This document shows, one piece after another, positions 54,631 to 63,858 of a stretch of 64,000 nucleotides of DNA (positions within the stretch are counted from its first letter, which is position 1; each line of letters opens with the position of its first letter). The translations under genes and the position numbers were made by a program. Location of the stretch: positions 1 to 64,000 of the forward strand of contig NETF01000032.1 of the NCBI GenBank assembly GCA_002172675.1, in the 5' to 3' direction. The DNA is from an unicellular cyanobacterium SU3 (GTDB lineage Bacteria; Cyanobacteriota; Cyanobacteriia; Cyanobacteriales; Microcystaceae). Below the pieces are notes generated by a model that saw only the letters and a program-made list of their open reading frames with translations, was not told the DNA's origin and ran no database searches.

Positions 54631-56388
54631 TTATTGATATTGTTCAGTTTTGACACTAGCAGGTTGTCCAACAGTTAGAGGTGGTGTAGCATCTGGTGTT
54701 TCGAGTCCAAGGTCTAACCATTCTCCAGTTTGTACTACGTGTGCGCCACTTTTAGCATCTGAGCTACAGCTTTCATTCCAAGTATTAACGAAGGCAGTGC
54801 CGTTAAGACCTCCTTTTCCATTGCCTGATCCCTTGACTCCCATATCAGCTTGGGGGGCCCAAAGGAAAGCATGAAGTTTTTTGTTTCCGTTTAGACACAC
54901 AGAGGTAGTAGTATGTCCCCAAACTTGAAAATCTACAGGCTTACAGGAACTGGTACAGTCAGGAACATCTTTAATTTTTGAGGTAGGTTTATTGGGACCA
55001 GTTGTTACAGTGGGATTACCAAGATCGTTATTGCCAATATGAGCAATTTCTGTATTATTCCCAATATTTCCTTCAAGGTGAAAAATGACTCGTTGACGAT
55101 TTCCTTCTGCATTAACTGTTCTGACTACAATCCCCATACCACCTAAGTCTTTGGTAATCTTATAATCATAAATACACAGAGTCCTACCATCGTCCATGAT
55201 TTGGGTACGAGTGGCAGTATCACCAGGTCGAGGAAAAACATAAAAACCTGAGCCATTTTTATTAGCTAATACCTGAGTTCCACAACCAGAGGTAGAAGCA
55301 ACTGCAGCACGACCAAATATATTATTTAAGGCGTTCTGCCCAAATCCATTCATAAATCTTGCAAAAGTGGATAAGGGGTTATGAGATTTCTTTTCTGGAT
55401 ATCCACCCAAAGCATCAGAATTACTCAAAAGATCACTACTAATATCAATAGGAGTGACACCAGCATCAGTGATTTGTTGAGCGTATGTTTCACTTAACAC
55501 CGTTTCATCAGGAAACTTATGTTCAGCGACTTGGGTAGGCTTAAAATTAGGATCTGCTAGAAGTTCTCCATCTCGAATGGCTTCGCTGATACCTCCTCCG
55601 TTTCGATGATCAGTAACTGGATAGTCTGCTATATTACCAAAAACTTTCGTATTAATTGCAGCAACCTGATCTGCATCATCAGTTACACTACAATCATCGC
55701 CACCACTCCCAATCCAGACATTGGCAGCAACAATATCATCTAAACCACTACCGTTTTTAACCCATAACCCAGGACTTGCTGCTGCATCAATCTCCGCATT
55801 ATTTTCATTGAGGGGTATTGTGACAGTTAATTTACTGGGAGCTTCTTTTAAGTCGTTACCTACATTTGCCTTCGCTTCGATGGTTAATGTAGCCATCTTT
55901 TCCCCTGCTATGGCTGGATCAAACGCTACAAATCTAAACTTACCTTCGTTAGAATTAGAGGGATTCATCTCTAACCATTGATATTCCCCACTACTTTTTT
56001 GAATATAACCACCAATTTCATTTGTACTAGCTGTAACTTTTGCGTCTATCTCTGAATCCTCTACACAACTATTTTCTAGTTGTTCTCTTATTTCGGATGT
56101 GACATCTGCGTTTTGCCAATTATCCATCGGCATTTCTGCTAAAAAGGGATATTTCCCTAAGAGATATTGCATTCTAGAAATGGCAACCTCTGCGACGGTT
56201 TTACCTTTGGCAGTGGCTTCTTGAGCTACTATTTTTTCTGTTTCGCTGCTACTTTTGAGTAACATGACGGCTCCAGTACCTGCCATGAGAACTCCGACAC
56301 ATAAAACAAATCCTAAAGCAAATCCTTTGTTGCTTCTACGGGAAAGGCGAGAAAGAAACAAAAAAGTTTCTGTGTATCTGGTATTCAT
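54631..56388 (-). CDS. HpsA-like surface protein, copy 1
   Basis: A 585-residue paralogue of the gene at 52282, about two thirds identical in many stretches. The N-terminal helix is NKGFALGFVLCVGVLMAGTG, followed by SSSETEKI and QYLLGKYPFLAEMPMDNW. Later blocks are IWVGSGGDDCS, QVLANKNGSGFYVFPRPGD, GHTTTSVCLNGNKKLH, and a C-terminal DATPPLTVGQPASVKTEQYQ. Its 23 extra residues lie in insertions near 250-275. It is first in a minus-strand hps-like series. Confidence 0.8.
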   Translation of the reverse strand: MNTRYTETFLFLSRLSRRSNKGFALGFVLCVGVLMAGTGAVMLLKSSSETEKIVAQEATAKGKTVAEVAISRMQYLLGKYPFLAEMPMDNWQNADVTSEIREQLENSCVEDSEIDAKVTASTNEIGGYIQKSSGEYQWLEMNPSNSNEGKFRFVAFDPAIAGEKMATLTIEAKANVGNDLKEAPSKLTVTIPLNENNAEIDAAASPGLWVKNGSGLDDIVAANVWIGSGGDDCSVTDDADQVAAINTKVFGNIADYPVTDHRNGGGISEAIRDGELLADPNFKPTQVAEHKFPDETVLSETYAQQITDAGVTPIDISSDLLSNSDALGGYPEKKSHNPLSTFARFMNGFGQNALNNIFGRAAVASTSGCGTQVLANKNGSGFYVFPRPGDTATRTQIMDDGRTLCIYDYKITKDLGGMGIVVRTVNAEGNRQRVIFHLEGNIGNNTEIAHIGNNDLGNPTVTTGPNKPTSKIKDVPDCTSSCKPVDFQVWGHTTTSVCLNGNKKLHAFLWAPQADMGVKGSGNGKGGLNGTAFVNTWNESCSSDAKSGAHVVQTGEWLDLGLETPDATPPLTVGQPASVKTEQYQ

Positions 56389-56690
56389 AATGTTCGTCCT
56401 AAAGTTACTATAAAATATTGGTAGTATTCAGCATCAACTACGACAATATAGAGCTAGTTTTTACCCCCTAGCTCTGGTGCTTATTATCAAAGAGTTAGTC
56501 ACCAATAGCAGTGATTGAATGGGGATAATTTAGTGATATTGGTCACTTCTCTATTATTCCTGTGAATCTATCAAATAAAAACAGTAAAATCAAGGATTTT
56601 TGACTCTATAATATTCAGTAAATTTTGTATAAAAAATATTGATTAAGTTAAATTTAGGTATTGACTACGTAATCTTACTGAGATTACTTG
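56389..56690 (-). promoter_or_regulatory. Upstream region of HpsA-like 1 (duplicated)
   Basis: Homologous to 53971-54275, with the 19-nt identical block at 56608-56626, again 220 bp from the start codon. Such conservation of a non-coding stretch in two copies points to a functional promoter or binding site. The -10-like TATTAT sits inside the block on the minus strand. Confidence 0.6.
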
Positions 56691-56970
56691 TTTCCTGGGA
56701 ATGACAGTTAAAGGAATTGCTATCTTATGCCAATTCTCTAAAGTTATTAGAGACTTAACTTGTCGTCTTGGTGCGCGTTCCCTTGCGCCTTACGAAGGCG
56801 CGGGGTCGCACCGCATTGCGAGGGGTAATATAAACAGTAAGCTTTGATTGTTACTAAAAATACTCCGAAGCAATCTAAGAAATATATTTATGTTCGACTA
56901 CTTATTATAGACATAGAGATTGCTTCATTCCGCTATCGCTACATTCGCAATGACAATGCAGTATTTGGTA
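56691..56970. repeat. Intergenic repeat elements with nested hairpin
   Basis: GGTGCG (56770-56775) and CGCACC (56807-56812) flank GCGCCTT-ACG-AAGGCGC (56785-56801), a nested palindrome that folds strongly. A second stretch, GATTGCTTCATTCCGC...CGCAATGAC near 56920-56956, is typical of short cyanobacterial repeats. No gene is seen in this region, which lies between the caspase-like gene and HpsA-like 1. Confidence 0.5.
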
Positions 56971-58641
56971 TTAGTTAGAGGTACGATTAAGACGTTTTTG
57001 CCAGTTTATTTTTGCTTCTTGTGCTATTGGATAGACTTGAGTGTCATTTGGTACTAATTCGATGGTTTCAATGGCTAAAATCAATTGTCCTTGTTGCGCC
57101 CTGATTTGAGCTAATTGATAAATAGTTTTACTTAATTGTTCAATTAATTTTCGGGCATGATGATAGCCTAATTCTTGTTTATCTAAGTGTTTTAAAAGTC
57201 TAATGGCTCGATTATAAGATGATGCTTGGTTGGGTTCAATTAAAGATAGTGCAGCTTCAATTAAAACTTGATTATCTTGTTGTTTTTGACTGAGATGTTG
57301 CCATTCTTTTAAAGATTGTTGTGCTAAATTATAGAGTTGTTGGTTATCGGGAGGAACCAATTTGACGGCTGCGATCGCTGCTTGAAAATCCCCTATGATA
57401 GCCCTTCCTTGAGCTATATCTACGATCATTTGACTCCATTGACTAATTTTGTCCTGAGCTTGCTGATACAGGGCTGTATGGGGCTGTATTTGTCGAGCAT
57501 AGTTAATAGCTTCATTCAACTGTGATGCTTGCTGCACACTTAAAGAGATTTTGCCATAGTCTAAAATTTGTTGATTTTCCTGTATTTTTTGGTAATTAAT
57601 AGTAGTAAGATGTTGACGGATTTTTAGAGACATCCACCACAAAATGAATATTGCTCCTATTATTCCACATATCCATAATAAGTATTTTTTTATAGGTGAC
57701 TTTTGTGGAGTTTGAGTCGTTCTTTTTGACGTTGAAAAGACAGAAGATACAGCAGGAGAAATCGGTTGATTGTTAGTTTCTGTTGGAGGGATATTTAATG
57801 ATAGTTGGGGGTTAAAAGAGGGTTGTGGAACTTTGGGTAAAATGAGAGTGTTTGTAGCGGTTTGAATCGGTTTTTGTGGGATTTTAAAAGATAGATTTTT
57901 ATTTTCTTGAGTTTGTACTACTTGCTTTTCAGATGAAGGTAGTAAGGGTTTATGACGAACTTTTTCAGGACTAATAATAATGGGAAGAGCGATGGCTGGA
58001 AATTTTTTTTGATGGGAAGGATTTAATCTTTCTTTTAAGTAAGAGTCTAGCTTATGAAGGGTTAAATGATGACTATAGTAGCGCAAAGCTTCAGTTAAAG
58101 CACTCATAAAAATACTTTTTTCTGCACTAATACTTTGATAAACATGGGAACGACAGGAAAAAATTAAAGAAATATCTTTTTTTTGAGCTAAATCTAATGT
58201 CATCTGACCTAGTTTACCATCTTTTAAAGGGTTTTGTAGGTCTAAAATAATTAGTAAGTTTTGGCTATTATATTGTAATTTTTCAAAAAGCGATCGCACT
58301 TTTATTGCTGTTTGGGGAATACTGTTTAAGCTACTATCAATAGGTAGTAAATAGTCTTCTCCTTGATAATTAATACTATATCCTTGAAAGAAAAACCAAC
58401 AATATTCAACTTTAATTAAACTATCATTAATCCATTGCAAAATGTTATCTCTGTTAGGATAAGTTGAGCGTTTTCCTGGGGAGGGGGAGGTATCAGTTAA
58501 TAATAATAATTGATGAGATGGGATATTAACTTCTTCAAAGAAATAGCGATAAAGTGCTTGTGCGCTATTTTCAGATCCCGTTAAGGGTTGATAATGTAAA
58601 TAGTTTTCTATTCCGATACTTATAGCACGAAAATTATTCAT
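56971..58641 (-). CDS. Caspase-fold protein with substituted catalytic dyad
   Basis: The N-terminal 220 residues follow the peptidase C14/orthocaspase layout: MNNFRAISIGIENYLHY, LTDTSPSPGKRSTYPNRDNI, WFFFQGYSINYQGEDYLLPI, and LLIILDLQNPLKDGKLGQMT. The usual GHG (catalytic His) reads GYS, and the usual DxCxS (catalytic Cys) reads DLQNP, so the protein looks inactive. A transmembrane helix (LLWICGIIGAIFILWWM near 325) and a C-terminal domain with three repeated A..I..V..D.Q.Y..A segments follow. It may bind partners as a pseudo-enzyme. Confidence 0.72.
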   Translation of the reverse strand: MNNFRAISIGIENYLHYQPLTGSENSAQALYRYFFEEVNIPSHQLLLLTDTSPSPGKRSTYPNRDNILQWINDSLIKVEYCWFFFQGYSINYQGEDYLLPIDSSLNSIPQTAIKVRSLFEKLQYNSQNLLIILDLQNPLKDGKLGQMTLDLAQKKDISLIFSCRSHVYQSISAEKSIFMSALTEALRYYSHHLTLHKLDSYLKERLNPSHQKKFPAIALPIIISPEKVRHKPLLPSSEKQVVQTQENKNLSFKIPQKPIQTATNTLILPKVPQPSFNPQLSLNIPPTETNNQPISPAVSSVFSTSKRTTQTPQKSPIKKYLLWICGIIGAIFILWWMSLKIRQHLTTINYQKIQENQQILDYGKISLSVQQASQLNEAINYARQIQPHTALYQQAQDKISQWSQMIVDIAQGRAIIGDFQAAIAAVKLVPPDNQQLYNLAQQSLKEWQHLSQKQQDNQVLIEAALSLIEPNQASSYNRAIRLLKHLDKQELGYHHARKLIEQLSKTIYQLAQIRAQQGQLILAIETIELVPNDTQVYPIAQEAKINWQKRLNRTSN

Positions 58642-58824
58642 AATAATGATGATTTTTTCTTTGTTTCCCCATTTTATTTATGAGACTTATTAAATAAACA
58701 TACCGTTCCCCATTTTTTTCGTAAAATATTAAATTAATCTAAAGTGGTAGACACTAATGAATAGACAATCGAAAATGGACAATAGTAAGAAATGCTATAT
58801 AAATTAATTATTAATTACTAATTA

Positions 58825-59385
58825 TTAATTATTTTTAGTCCATTCTTCTGGTTGTCTGTCTACTGCATACTGAAAGTTTTTCGGAACTAAATTAATGGTA
58901 ATTTCTTCTGATGATGAGGAAGGGGGATCAATTTGAGCATATAAAAATTCTCCTTGAAAATTTGGCTTCCCTAAAATTATTTTATGTTGTTTATTATTAT
59001 CAAGTTCAATCGTAATTATTCCTAATGGTTTATCTAAACCGTACTCTTTTTTCTCATTTTTAGGAACAGTTAAACTTCTTTCACTTTCATTAGTAACTAA
59101 CAGATTAGTCAAAAAAGAAATAACTGCATCATTAGCTACTGTATTTTTAGGTGTTTTCATTTGCCACGGTTGATTTTCATCAGTGGTTTTCTCAAATTTA
59201 TAGGTTTGATCTTCGGTTTCAATTGTTAACGCTTTAATTTCGTTTTCATCAAAGGTAAATAGTTGTTTATTTGTTGCTTCAATTTGTTCTTGTTGGGGAT
59301 TGATTTGTAATTCATAAATATAAACACCAACCCCTAGAATGATGGCAATTCCTAATAAAATCCATGTTGTGTTTTTTAACTTCAT
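58825..59385 (-). CDS. DUF4340 domain protein
   Basis: A protein of about 186 residues with an N-terminal transmembrane helix (NTTWILLGIAIILGVGVYIY) and an extracytoplasmic DUF4340 domain: FDENEIKALTIETEDQTYKF, TPKNTVANDAVISFLTNLL, EYGLDKPLGIITIEL, and KIILGKPNFQGEFLYAQI. ATG 59385 is chosen; GTG 59424 overlaps the previous gene. DUF4340 proteins regularly accompany GldG-like ABC systems, as here, 23 nt after gldG. Confidence 0.85.
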   Translation of the reverse strand: MKLKNTTWILLGIAIILGVGVYIYELQINPQQEQIEATNKQLFTFDENEIKALTIETEDQTYKFEKTTDENQPWQMKTPKNTVANDAVISFLTNLLVTNESERSLTVPKNEKKEYGLDKPLGIITIELDNNKQHKIILGKPNFQGEFLYAQIDPPSSSSEEITINLVPKNFQYAVDRQPEEWTKNN

Positions 59386-59408
59386 GATTAACCTATTAAT
59401 TATTAATT

Positions 59409-61286
59409 TTATCTTCTTCGCCACCAGGTGATTCCAGCAGCAATTAAACCTAATAAGGGAAATACAGCTAATGACAATATAGTGATTATATTAGCTTGTG
59501 AAGGAGATAAGTTAAGTCTTCTATCTTTTGCTTCTCTAGGACGAATTGATAAAGGTTGTTCATCTTGATTACTTAACCATTGTACAGAGTTCAAAAAGAC
59601 ATCTCCATTTAATTGTTGATTAAATAAACTATCAGTAGCAAAGGTTGAATTACCAATAACAACTAAACGAGATTCTATTGTTTCTTGTTCAGCATTACTA
59701 TTTTGCTCATTCTCAGAAGCGTTAGAAGTATTTTCTTCTTGTTCAGAATTGTTACTATTTTCTGTTTCCTCTGTGTTTAAATCAGATTGATTATTGATAG
59801 TGTTGTTATTTTCTTCACTTTGGTTATTCTCTTGTTTTTGTTCAGGGTTATTATTATCTTCTGTTTCTTCTTTGTTTAAATCAGATTGATTATTAACAGT
59901 GTTATTATTTTCGTCAGTGTTGTTTTTCTCTGGTTCATTATTTTCTAAACTTTCTTGGTTATCTTGTGCGTTTGTATTATCTTCTTTTGTCTGATTATTG
60001 ACAGTTTGTTTATCAATGGTACGGGTTAAAGCAACCCCTAAATCAAAAGGTCCGGGAATATCTTCTTCAGGATCAAAAATAACTTCTTCTGATTCTAAAT
60101 TACTTTCGGCCCACATTTGTTCGCTGGTGACTAATAAAGAGGTTGCTTCGACATTTTCTACTTCAACCGTATCAACGGGACGAGATATGGGATAAAAAGA
60201 AATACTATTGGCAAACTCTTCTGTAATCGGATGGTTTCCGTAGTTGGTAATAAAGGGAGTTGTGGGTCCTAAACCGACGACATTTCCTGACCCTGAACCA
60301 TCTATAATGATACGATTATCTAGTTGAATTCCCCAGTCTTCTAAGATAGTTTCTAATCCTGCATCTGCGTTAGGATCTAATAGTAAAAATAAGTTCCCCC
60401 CTTGTTGAGAATATTTTTGTAATGTTGCTACTTCTTGGTCAAATAATTCCCGTTTGGGACTAGCAATAATAATGACATCTGCATCATCAGGAATACCAGC
60501 ATTTTCTATTAGGTTTAAGGGTTTTACTTCATACCCTTTACTTTCAAGACTATTGGTTGCTTCTGATAAACTTCCTTCAGGAGAGGGTTCTAATGAATAT
60601 TCTCCATGGCCTTGTAAAATATAAACCCTTGGAATGTAGTCTTTTTTGATTTTTTCAATTGCATTGGTTAACTTTATTTCTGATAAGGGTTCTTTTTGGT
60701 TGAAAACGATCAGGGTTTGAACTAATTGTTTTTTATCTCCATATTCTAGGTAGACATCCCCTAATGATTGAACATTAAACTGTTGCGTGAGTCCAACTTT
60801 TATATCAGGATCGACTAATTCAAATTCAAAGTTATCATTGTAACGTTGATAGTTTTCTAATAAGTCTTCATCTTGGGGAGTTATTTCTTTATCGAAAACA
60901 TAGACTTTAGTCGGTTTATCGAGATTTTTAACAATTTCTTGAGTTTCTGGGGATAAGGTATATAGTTGGTTTTCGGTTAAATCAATACGGGGAGAATAAC
61001 GAACGGCAATAAAATTAATCAATCCCAATATAACAACTAAAGATAAAACTGAAACAAACGCATTTGTTCCTGTTTGGGTTGATCTTTTTTGCCAAAAACT
61101 TCTCCCTGTTATTAAGAGATAAAGTAACCAGATAAATAAGCAAATACCTCCGACAATCACTAAACTGAGATAAAGAATACTCAGAGTTTTAGTGATAAAA
61201 ATCGGGACTAAACCCGCAACAGTTAGAATTAGTCCAGGAATAAATAAATATTTGAGAATTATTTTATAATTACTTATTTTTTTCAT
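59409..61286 (-). CDS. GldG-like component of an ABC transporter, with Asn/Gln-rich insert
   Basis: A 625-residue membrane protein. Three N-terminal transmembrane helices lead to an extracytoplasmic IFT52/GldG-like domain: PRVYILQGHGEYSLEPSPEG, ADVIIIASPKRELFDQEV, and GGNLFLLLDPNADAGLETIL. A C-terminal helix ends AGITWWRRR. Residues about 424-535 are an Asn/Gln/Glu-rich insert with 33-residue repeats. GldG partners with GldF and GldA in gliding bacteria; in cyanobacteria the role is not known. It overlaps nothing and lies 13 nt after the permease gene. Confidence 0.85.
   Translation of the reverse strand: MKKISNYKIILKYLFIPGLILTVAGLVPIFITKTLSILYLSLVIVGGICLFIWLLYLLITGRSFWQKRSTQTGTNAFVSVLSLVVILGLINFIAVRYSPRIDLTENQLYTLSPETQEIVKNLDKPTKVYVFDKEITPQDEDLLENYQRYNDNFEFELVDPDIKVGLTQQFNVQSLGDVYLEYGDKKQLVQTLIVFNQKEPLSEIKLTNAIEKIKKDYIPRVYILQGHGEYSLEPSPEGSLSEATNSLESKGYEVKPLNLIENAGIPDDADVIIIASPKRELFDQEVATLQKYSQQGGNLFLLLDPNADAGLETILEDWGIQLDNRIIIDGSGSGNVVGLGPTTPFITNYGNHPITEEFANSISFYPISRPVDTVEVENVEATSLLVTSEQMWAESNLESEEVIFDPEEDIPGPFDLGVALTRTIDKQTVNNQTKEDNTNAQDNQESLENNEPEKNNTDENNNTVNNQSDLNKEETEDNNNPEQKQENNQSEENNNTINNQSDLNTEETENSNNSEQEENTSNASENEQNSNAEQETIESRLVVIGNSTFATDSLFNQQLNGDVFLNSVQWLSNQDEQPLSIRPREAKDRRLNLSPSQANIITILSLAVFPLLGLIAAGITWWRRR
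59740..59960 (-). repeat. Tandem repeat coding for the GldG insert
   Basis: Within gldG, a 99-bp unit (33 codons) is repeated with the shared block TTTAAATCAGATTGATTATT starting at 59776 and 59875. It codes for NNQSDLNKEETEDNNNPEQ-like units. The Asn/Gln/Glu bias resembles prion-like or flexible linkers. Unequal crossing-over could change copy number. Confidence 0.8.
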
Positions 61287-61299
61287 GTTTTATAATCGT

Positions 61300-62085
61300 T
61301 TAAGAACGTTGATAACGTAATGCTTCTATTGATTGTGCGGTCAAGAAAATCCCTAATAAAATATAACTGGCAAATAAGACTAAACTACTAATATCTAAAA
61401 CTCCTCTGACTAAATCAGTGTAACGATCAAAGAGAGAAAGATAGGATAAAATACTTTTAAAAGGGTCTTGTAAATTAGCAGCGATCACATCCATAATCCA
61501 TAAAAATAATATTAAAATAAAGGTCAATATATAAGCTAAAATTCCACTATCCGTTAGAGAAGAAATGAACATTCCCAAAGAAAGAATAGCCGTAGCAACT
61601 AAAATTAATGATCCATGAGATAACAAAATAATGTTTAAATTAACTGGAGGACTCGCATTACTAAAGATAATAATTTCATAAATCCAAAAGGGTATCATTA
61701 ACACAATAAAAAAGGCTAAAACCCCTAACAATTTTCCTATGGCAACCACCCAGTTAGTGACGGGAGAAGTTGCTAATAACTCTAAGGTTCCTCGTTTTCT
61801 TTCCTCGGAATATAATCCCATGGACAAAGCAGGTAATAAGACTAATAAAAGAGAAATAATTACCCCAAAAAAACTATCGATAAATTGACTAGGAACATCT
61901 ACAGGAGTGGATAACTGACCACTTTGCTCTAAAAACGAGAGAGTTTGTAAAATTTCTTCTAAAATGGCACTAAAAAAGAAGCCACCAATTAACCAGAAAA
62001 CAGCAGCAATAATATAAGCAAACGGAGATGTAAAATAACTTTGAAATTCTTTGCGAAAAATAGCAGTTAAATTTGTTAGTATCAT
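61300..62085 (-). CDS. ABC transporter permease, GldF-like
   Basis: A 261-residue ABC-2-type permease with six hydrophobic segments. It starts TAIFRKEFQSYFTSPFAYII and contains LYSEERKRGTLELLATSPVT near 93-112, the hallmark of this ABC-2 family, then ILLSHGSLILVATAILSLGM and a C-terminal helix. It pairs with the ATPase at 62097 (12-nt gap) and the GldG protein after it. The substrate is unknown. Confidence 0.9.
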   Translation of the reverse strand: MILTNLTAIFRKEFQSYFTSPFAYIIAAVFWLIGGFFFSAILEEILQTLSFLEQSGQLSTPVDVPSQFIDSFFGVIISLLLVLLPALSMGLYSEERKRGTLELLATSPVTNWVVAIGKLLGVLAFFIVLMIPFWIYEIIIFSNASPPVNLNIILLSHGSLILVATAILSLGMFISSLTDSGILAYILTFILILFLWIMDVIAANLQDPFKSILSYLSLFDRYTDLVRGVLDISSLVLFASYILLGIFLTAQSIEALRYQRS

Positions 62086-62096
62086 CTCAAAAATAA

Positions 62097-63092
62097 TTAT
62101 AAAGTTTGTTCAGTGTTAGCCGTTTCTAAGGGGTTTTCTTCTGGTGTTTCTATTGATGATTCTTCAGTAATTACATTTAAGAAAACATCTTCTAGAGTTG
62201 CACGAGTTCGTTTCATTTCATATAAGTCTAATCCTTGATTAATAATTAAAGCAGCAATATCTTTTCCTATTTCTTGATTCGAGTCTGTGGTCAACAATAA
62301 AAGATGACGTTTTGTTTGACTATTGGATTTAATTTCTAATTGAGTTATACCAGGAATATCTTTTAATATTGGTTCTAAAGTGAAGATATCCCCTTCTATT
62401 TCGATTTCATAACCTCCTTTTGCTGTTAAATGAGACATTAAGTTATCAGGGGTATCTGTTGCTACGACTTTACCCCCATTGATGATAGTAACGCGATCGC
62501 AAGTCATACTGACTTCTGGTAAGATATGAGTCGATAAGAGGATGGTATGTTCTCCTGCTAAACTTTTAATCAGGTTGCGTACTTCAATAATTTGTTTAGG
62601 ATCAAGTCCCACTGTCGGTTCGTCTAAAATGATAACAGGGGGATCATGAACAATGGCTTGAGCGATACCGACTCGTTGTTTATAACCCTTAGATAGCTTA
62701 CGGATCAAAACTTTGCGCTTATCTTCAAGTTGACAGCGTTCTATGGACCAATTTACCCTAGAATTGCGATCGCCTGATGGAACTCCTTTAATTCTGGCCA
62801 CGAACTTCAAAAACCCTTCTACTGTCATATCAGGGTAAAGGGGAGGGGTTTCGGGAAGATAACCGATATTTTTTCTGACTTTTAGGGACTGTTCATGAAC
62901 ATCGTACCCTGCTACTTTAGCAGTTCCGGCCGTAGCAGGAATATAACCGCTTAAAATACGCATGGTGGTGGTTTTTCCTGCACCATTTGGCCCTAAAAAT
63001 CCGAGAATTTCTCCTTTTTCTACGGAAAAATCCACATCTTCAATGGCTACAGTTGACCCATAAATTTTACTTAAGTGTTCGACTTCAATCAT
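62097..63092 (-). CDS. ABC transporter ATPase, GldA-like
   Basis: A 331-residue ATPase. Walker A GFLGPNGAGKTTTMRIL lies near 32-48, the signature LSKGYKQRVGIAQAI near 136-150, Walker B PPVIILDEPTVGLDP near 153-167, and the switch His in LLSTHILPE. The C-terminal extension (RATLEDVFLNVITEES and a Glu-rich tail) is usual for ABC-2 importer/exporter ATPases of the GldA/YhaQ class. First in the gld-like minus-strand set. Confidence 0.93.
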   Translation of the reverse strand: MIEVEHLSKIYGSTVAIEDVDFSVEKGEILGFLGPNGAGKTTTMRILSGYIPATAGTAKVAGYDVHEQSLKVRKNIGYLPETPPLYPDMTVEGFLKFVARIKGVPSGDRNSRVNWSIERCQLEDKRKVLIRKLSKGYKQRVGIAQAIVHDPPVIILDEPTVGLDPKQIIEVRNLIKSLAGEHTILLSTHILPEVSMTCDRVTIINGGKVVATDTPDNLMSHLTAKGGYEIEIEGDIFTLEPILKDIPGITQLEIKSNSQTKRHLLLLTTDSNQEIGKDIAALIINQGLDLYEMKRTRATLEDVFLNVITEESSIETPEENPLETANTEQTL

Positions 63093-63249
63093 GAATTGAT
63101 CAGCAGTGAAACATCAATTTATAGTCTAATAATAATAGATTAAGTAGAGTGTACTTAGTAGACTATTGGTTAAACTTAAAAGTTTCAGCGAGTGAACAGT
63201 TAACCAAAATTGTTTTAATGGTCACTGTTCACTGATAACTGTTCACTGA

Positions 63250-63858
63250 CTAAGGTTTAATTTCCACTGATAGAGAAGTTTGAGTCTGTTGATAAACAGG
63301 AACTACTGTTGCGCTAACTCCCTGATTTTTTAGTTCTTGTACTCGTTTTTCTGCTTGTTGAGAGTGTTGAAACATTCCTGCGTGAATCACCCCTTCACTT
63401 TGACGGATAAAGGCCATGGGTTCAATGGTTTTAACTTGAGATAAGACTGATGGGTTGTTACCTGCTACTTCAACGCGATAAAAACTAGGATCTCTGTTAG
63501 GTTGGGGGTTAATGGTTCTTATTTCAGAGGTGGGGGGTTCATTATCGAGGGTTTGAGCCGGTAACGTTTGGGGCGCTTCAAAGGTATATTCTTTAACAGG
63601 GTTTGAACTATCATCAGGGGTTATTACTTCGATAGACATAGAAGGAACAGGTTCAGAAGAAGACTGAGGACTTACCATTTTTGGTAAAGGAGGTGGCGGT
63701 AACTCACGGTTAGACGTAGTTTGTGCCAATGTAAGCGAGGTTGAACTTACCGTTAATAGTAAACAACCTATCCCAGTTGAAGACTGTCTTAAAAAGGAAA
63801 GGAACCAAGTTCTAGATTGAGTAGTCCTTTGATTTAAGCGATCACTAATTGTAAACAT
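63250..63858 (-). CDS. SPOR-like exported protein
   Basis: A protein of about 202 residues. ATG 63858 gives a signal-anchor-like start (SFLRQSSTGIGCLLLTVSST) with a likely cut near SLTLAQ. A Pro-rich spacer (PPPPLPKMVSPQ) follows. The C-terminal SPOR-like domain is VIHAGMFQHSQQAEKRVQELKNQGVSATVVPVY, a septal glycan-binding fold (split as VIHAGMFQHSQQAEKRVQEL and following). It would reach the periplasm and bind peptidoglycan. GTG 63888 is a less likely start. Confidence 0.7.
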   Translation of the reverse strand: MFTISDRLNQRTTQSRTWFLSFLRQSSTGIGCLLLTVSSTSLTLAQTTSNRELPPPPLPKMVSPQSSSEPVPSMSIEVITPDDSSNPVKEYTFEAPQTLPAQTLDNEPPTSEIRTINPQPNRDPSFYRVEVAGNNPSVLSQVKTIEPMAFIRQSEGVIHAGMFQHSQQAEKRVQELKNQGVSATVVPVYQQTQTSLSVEIKP

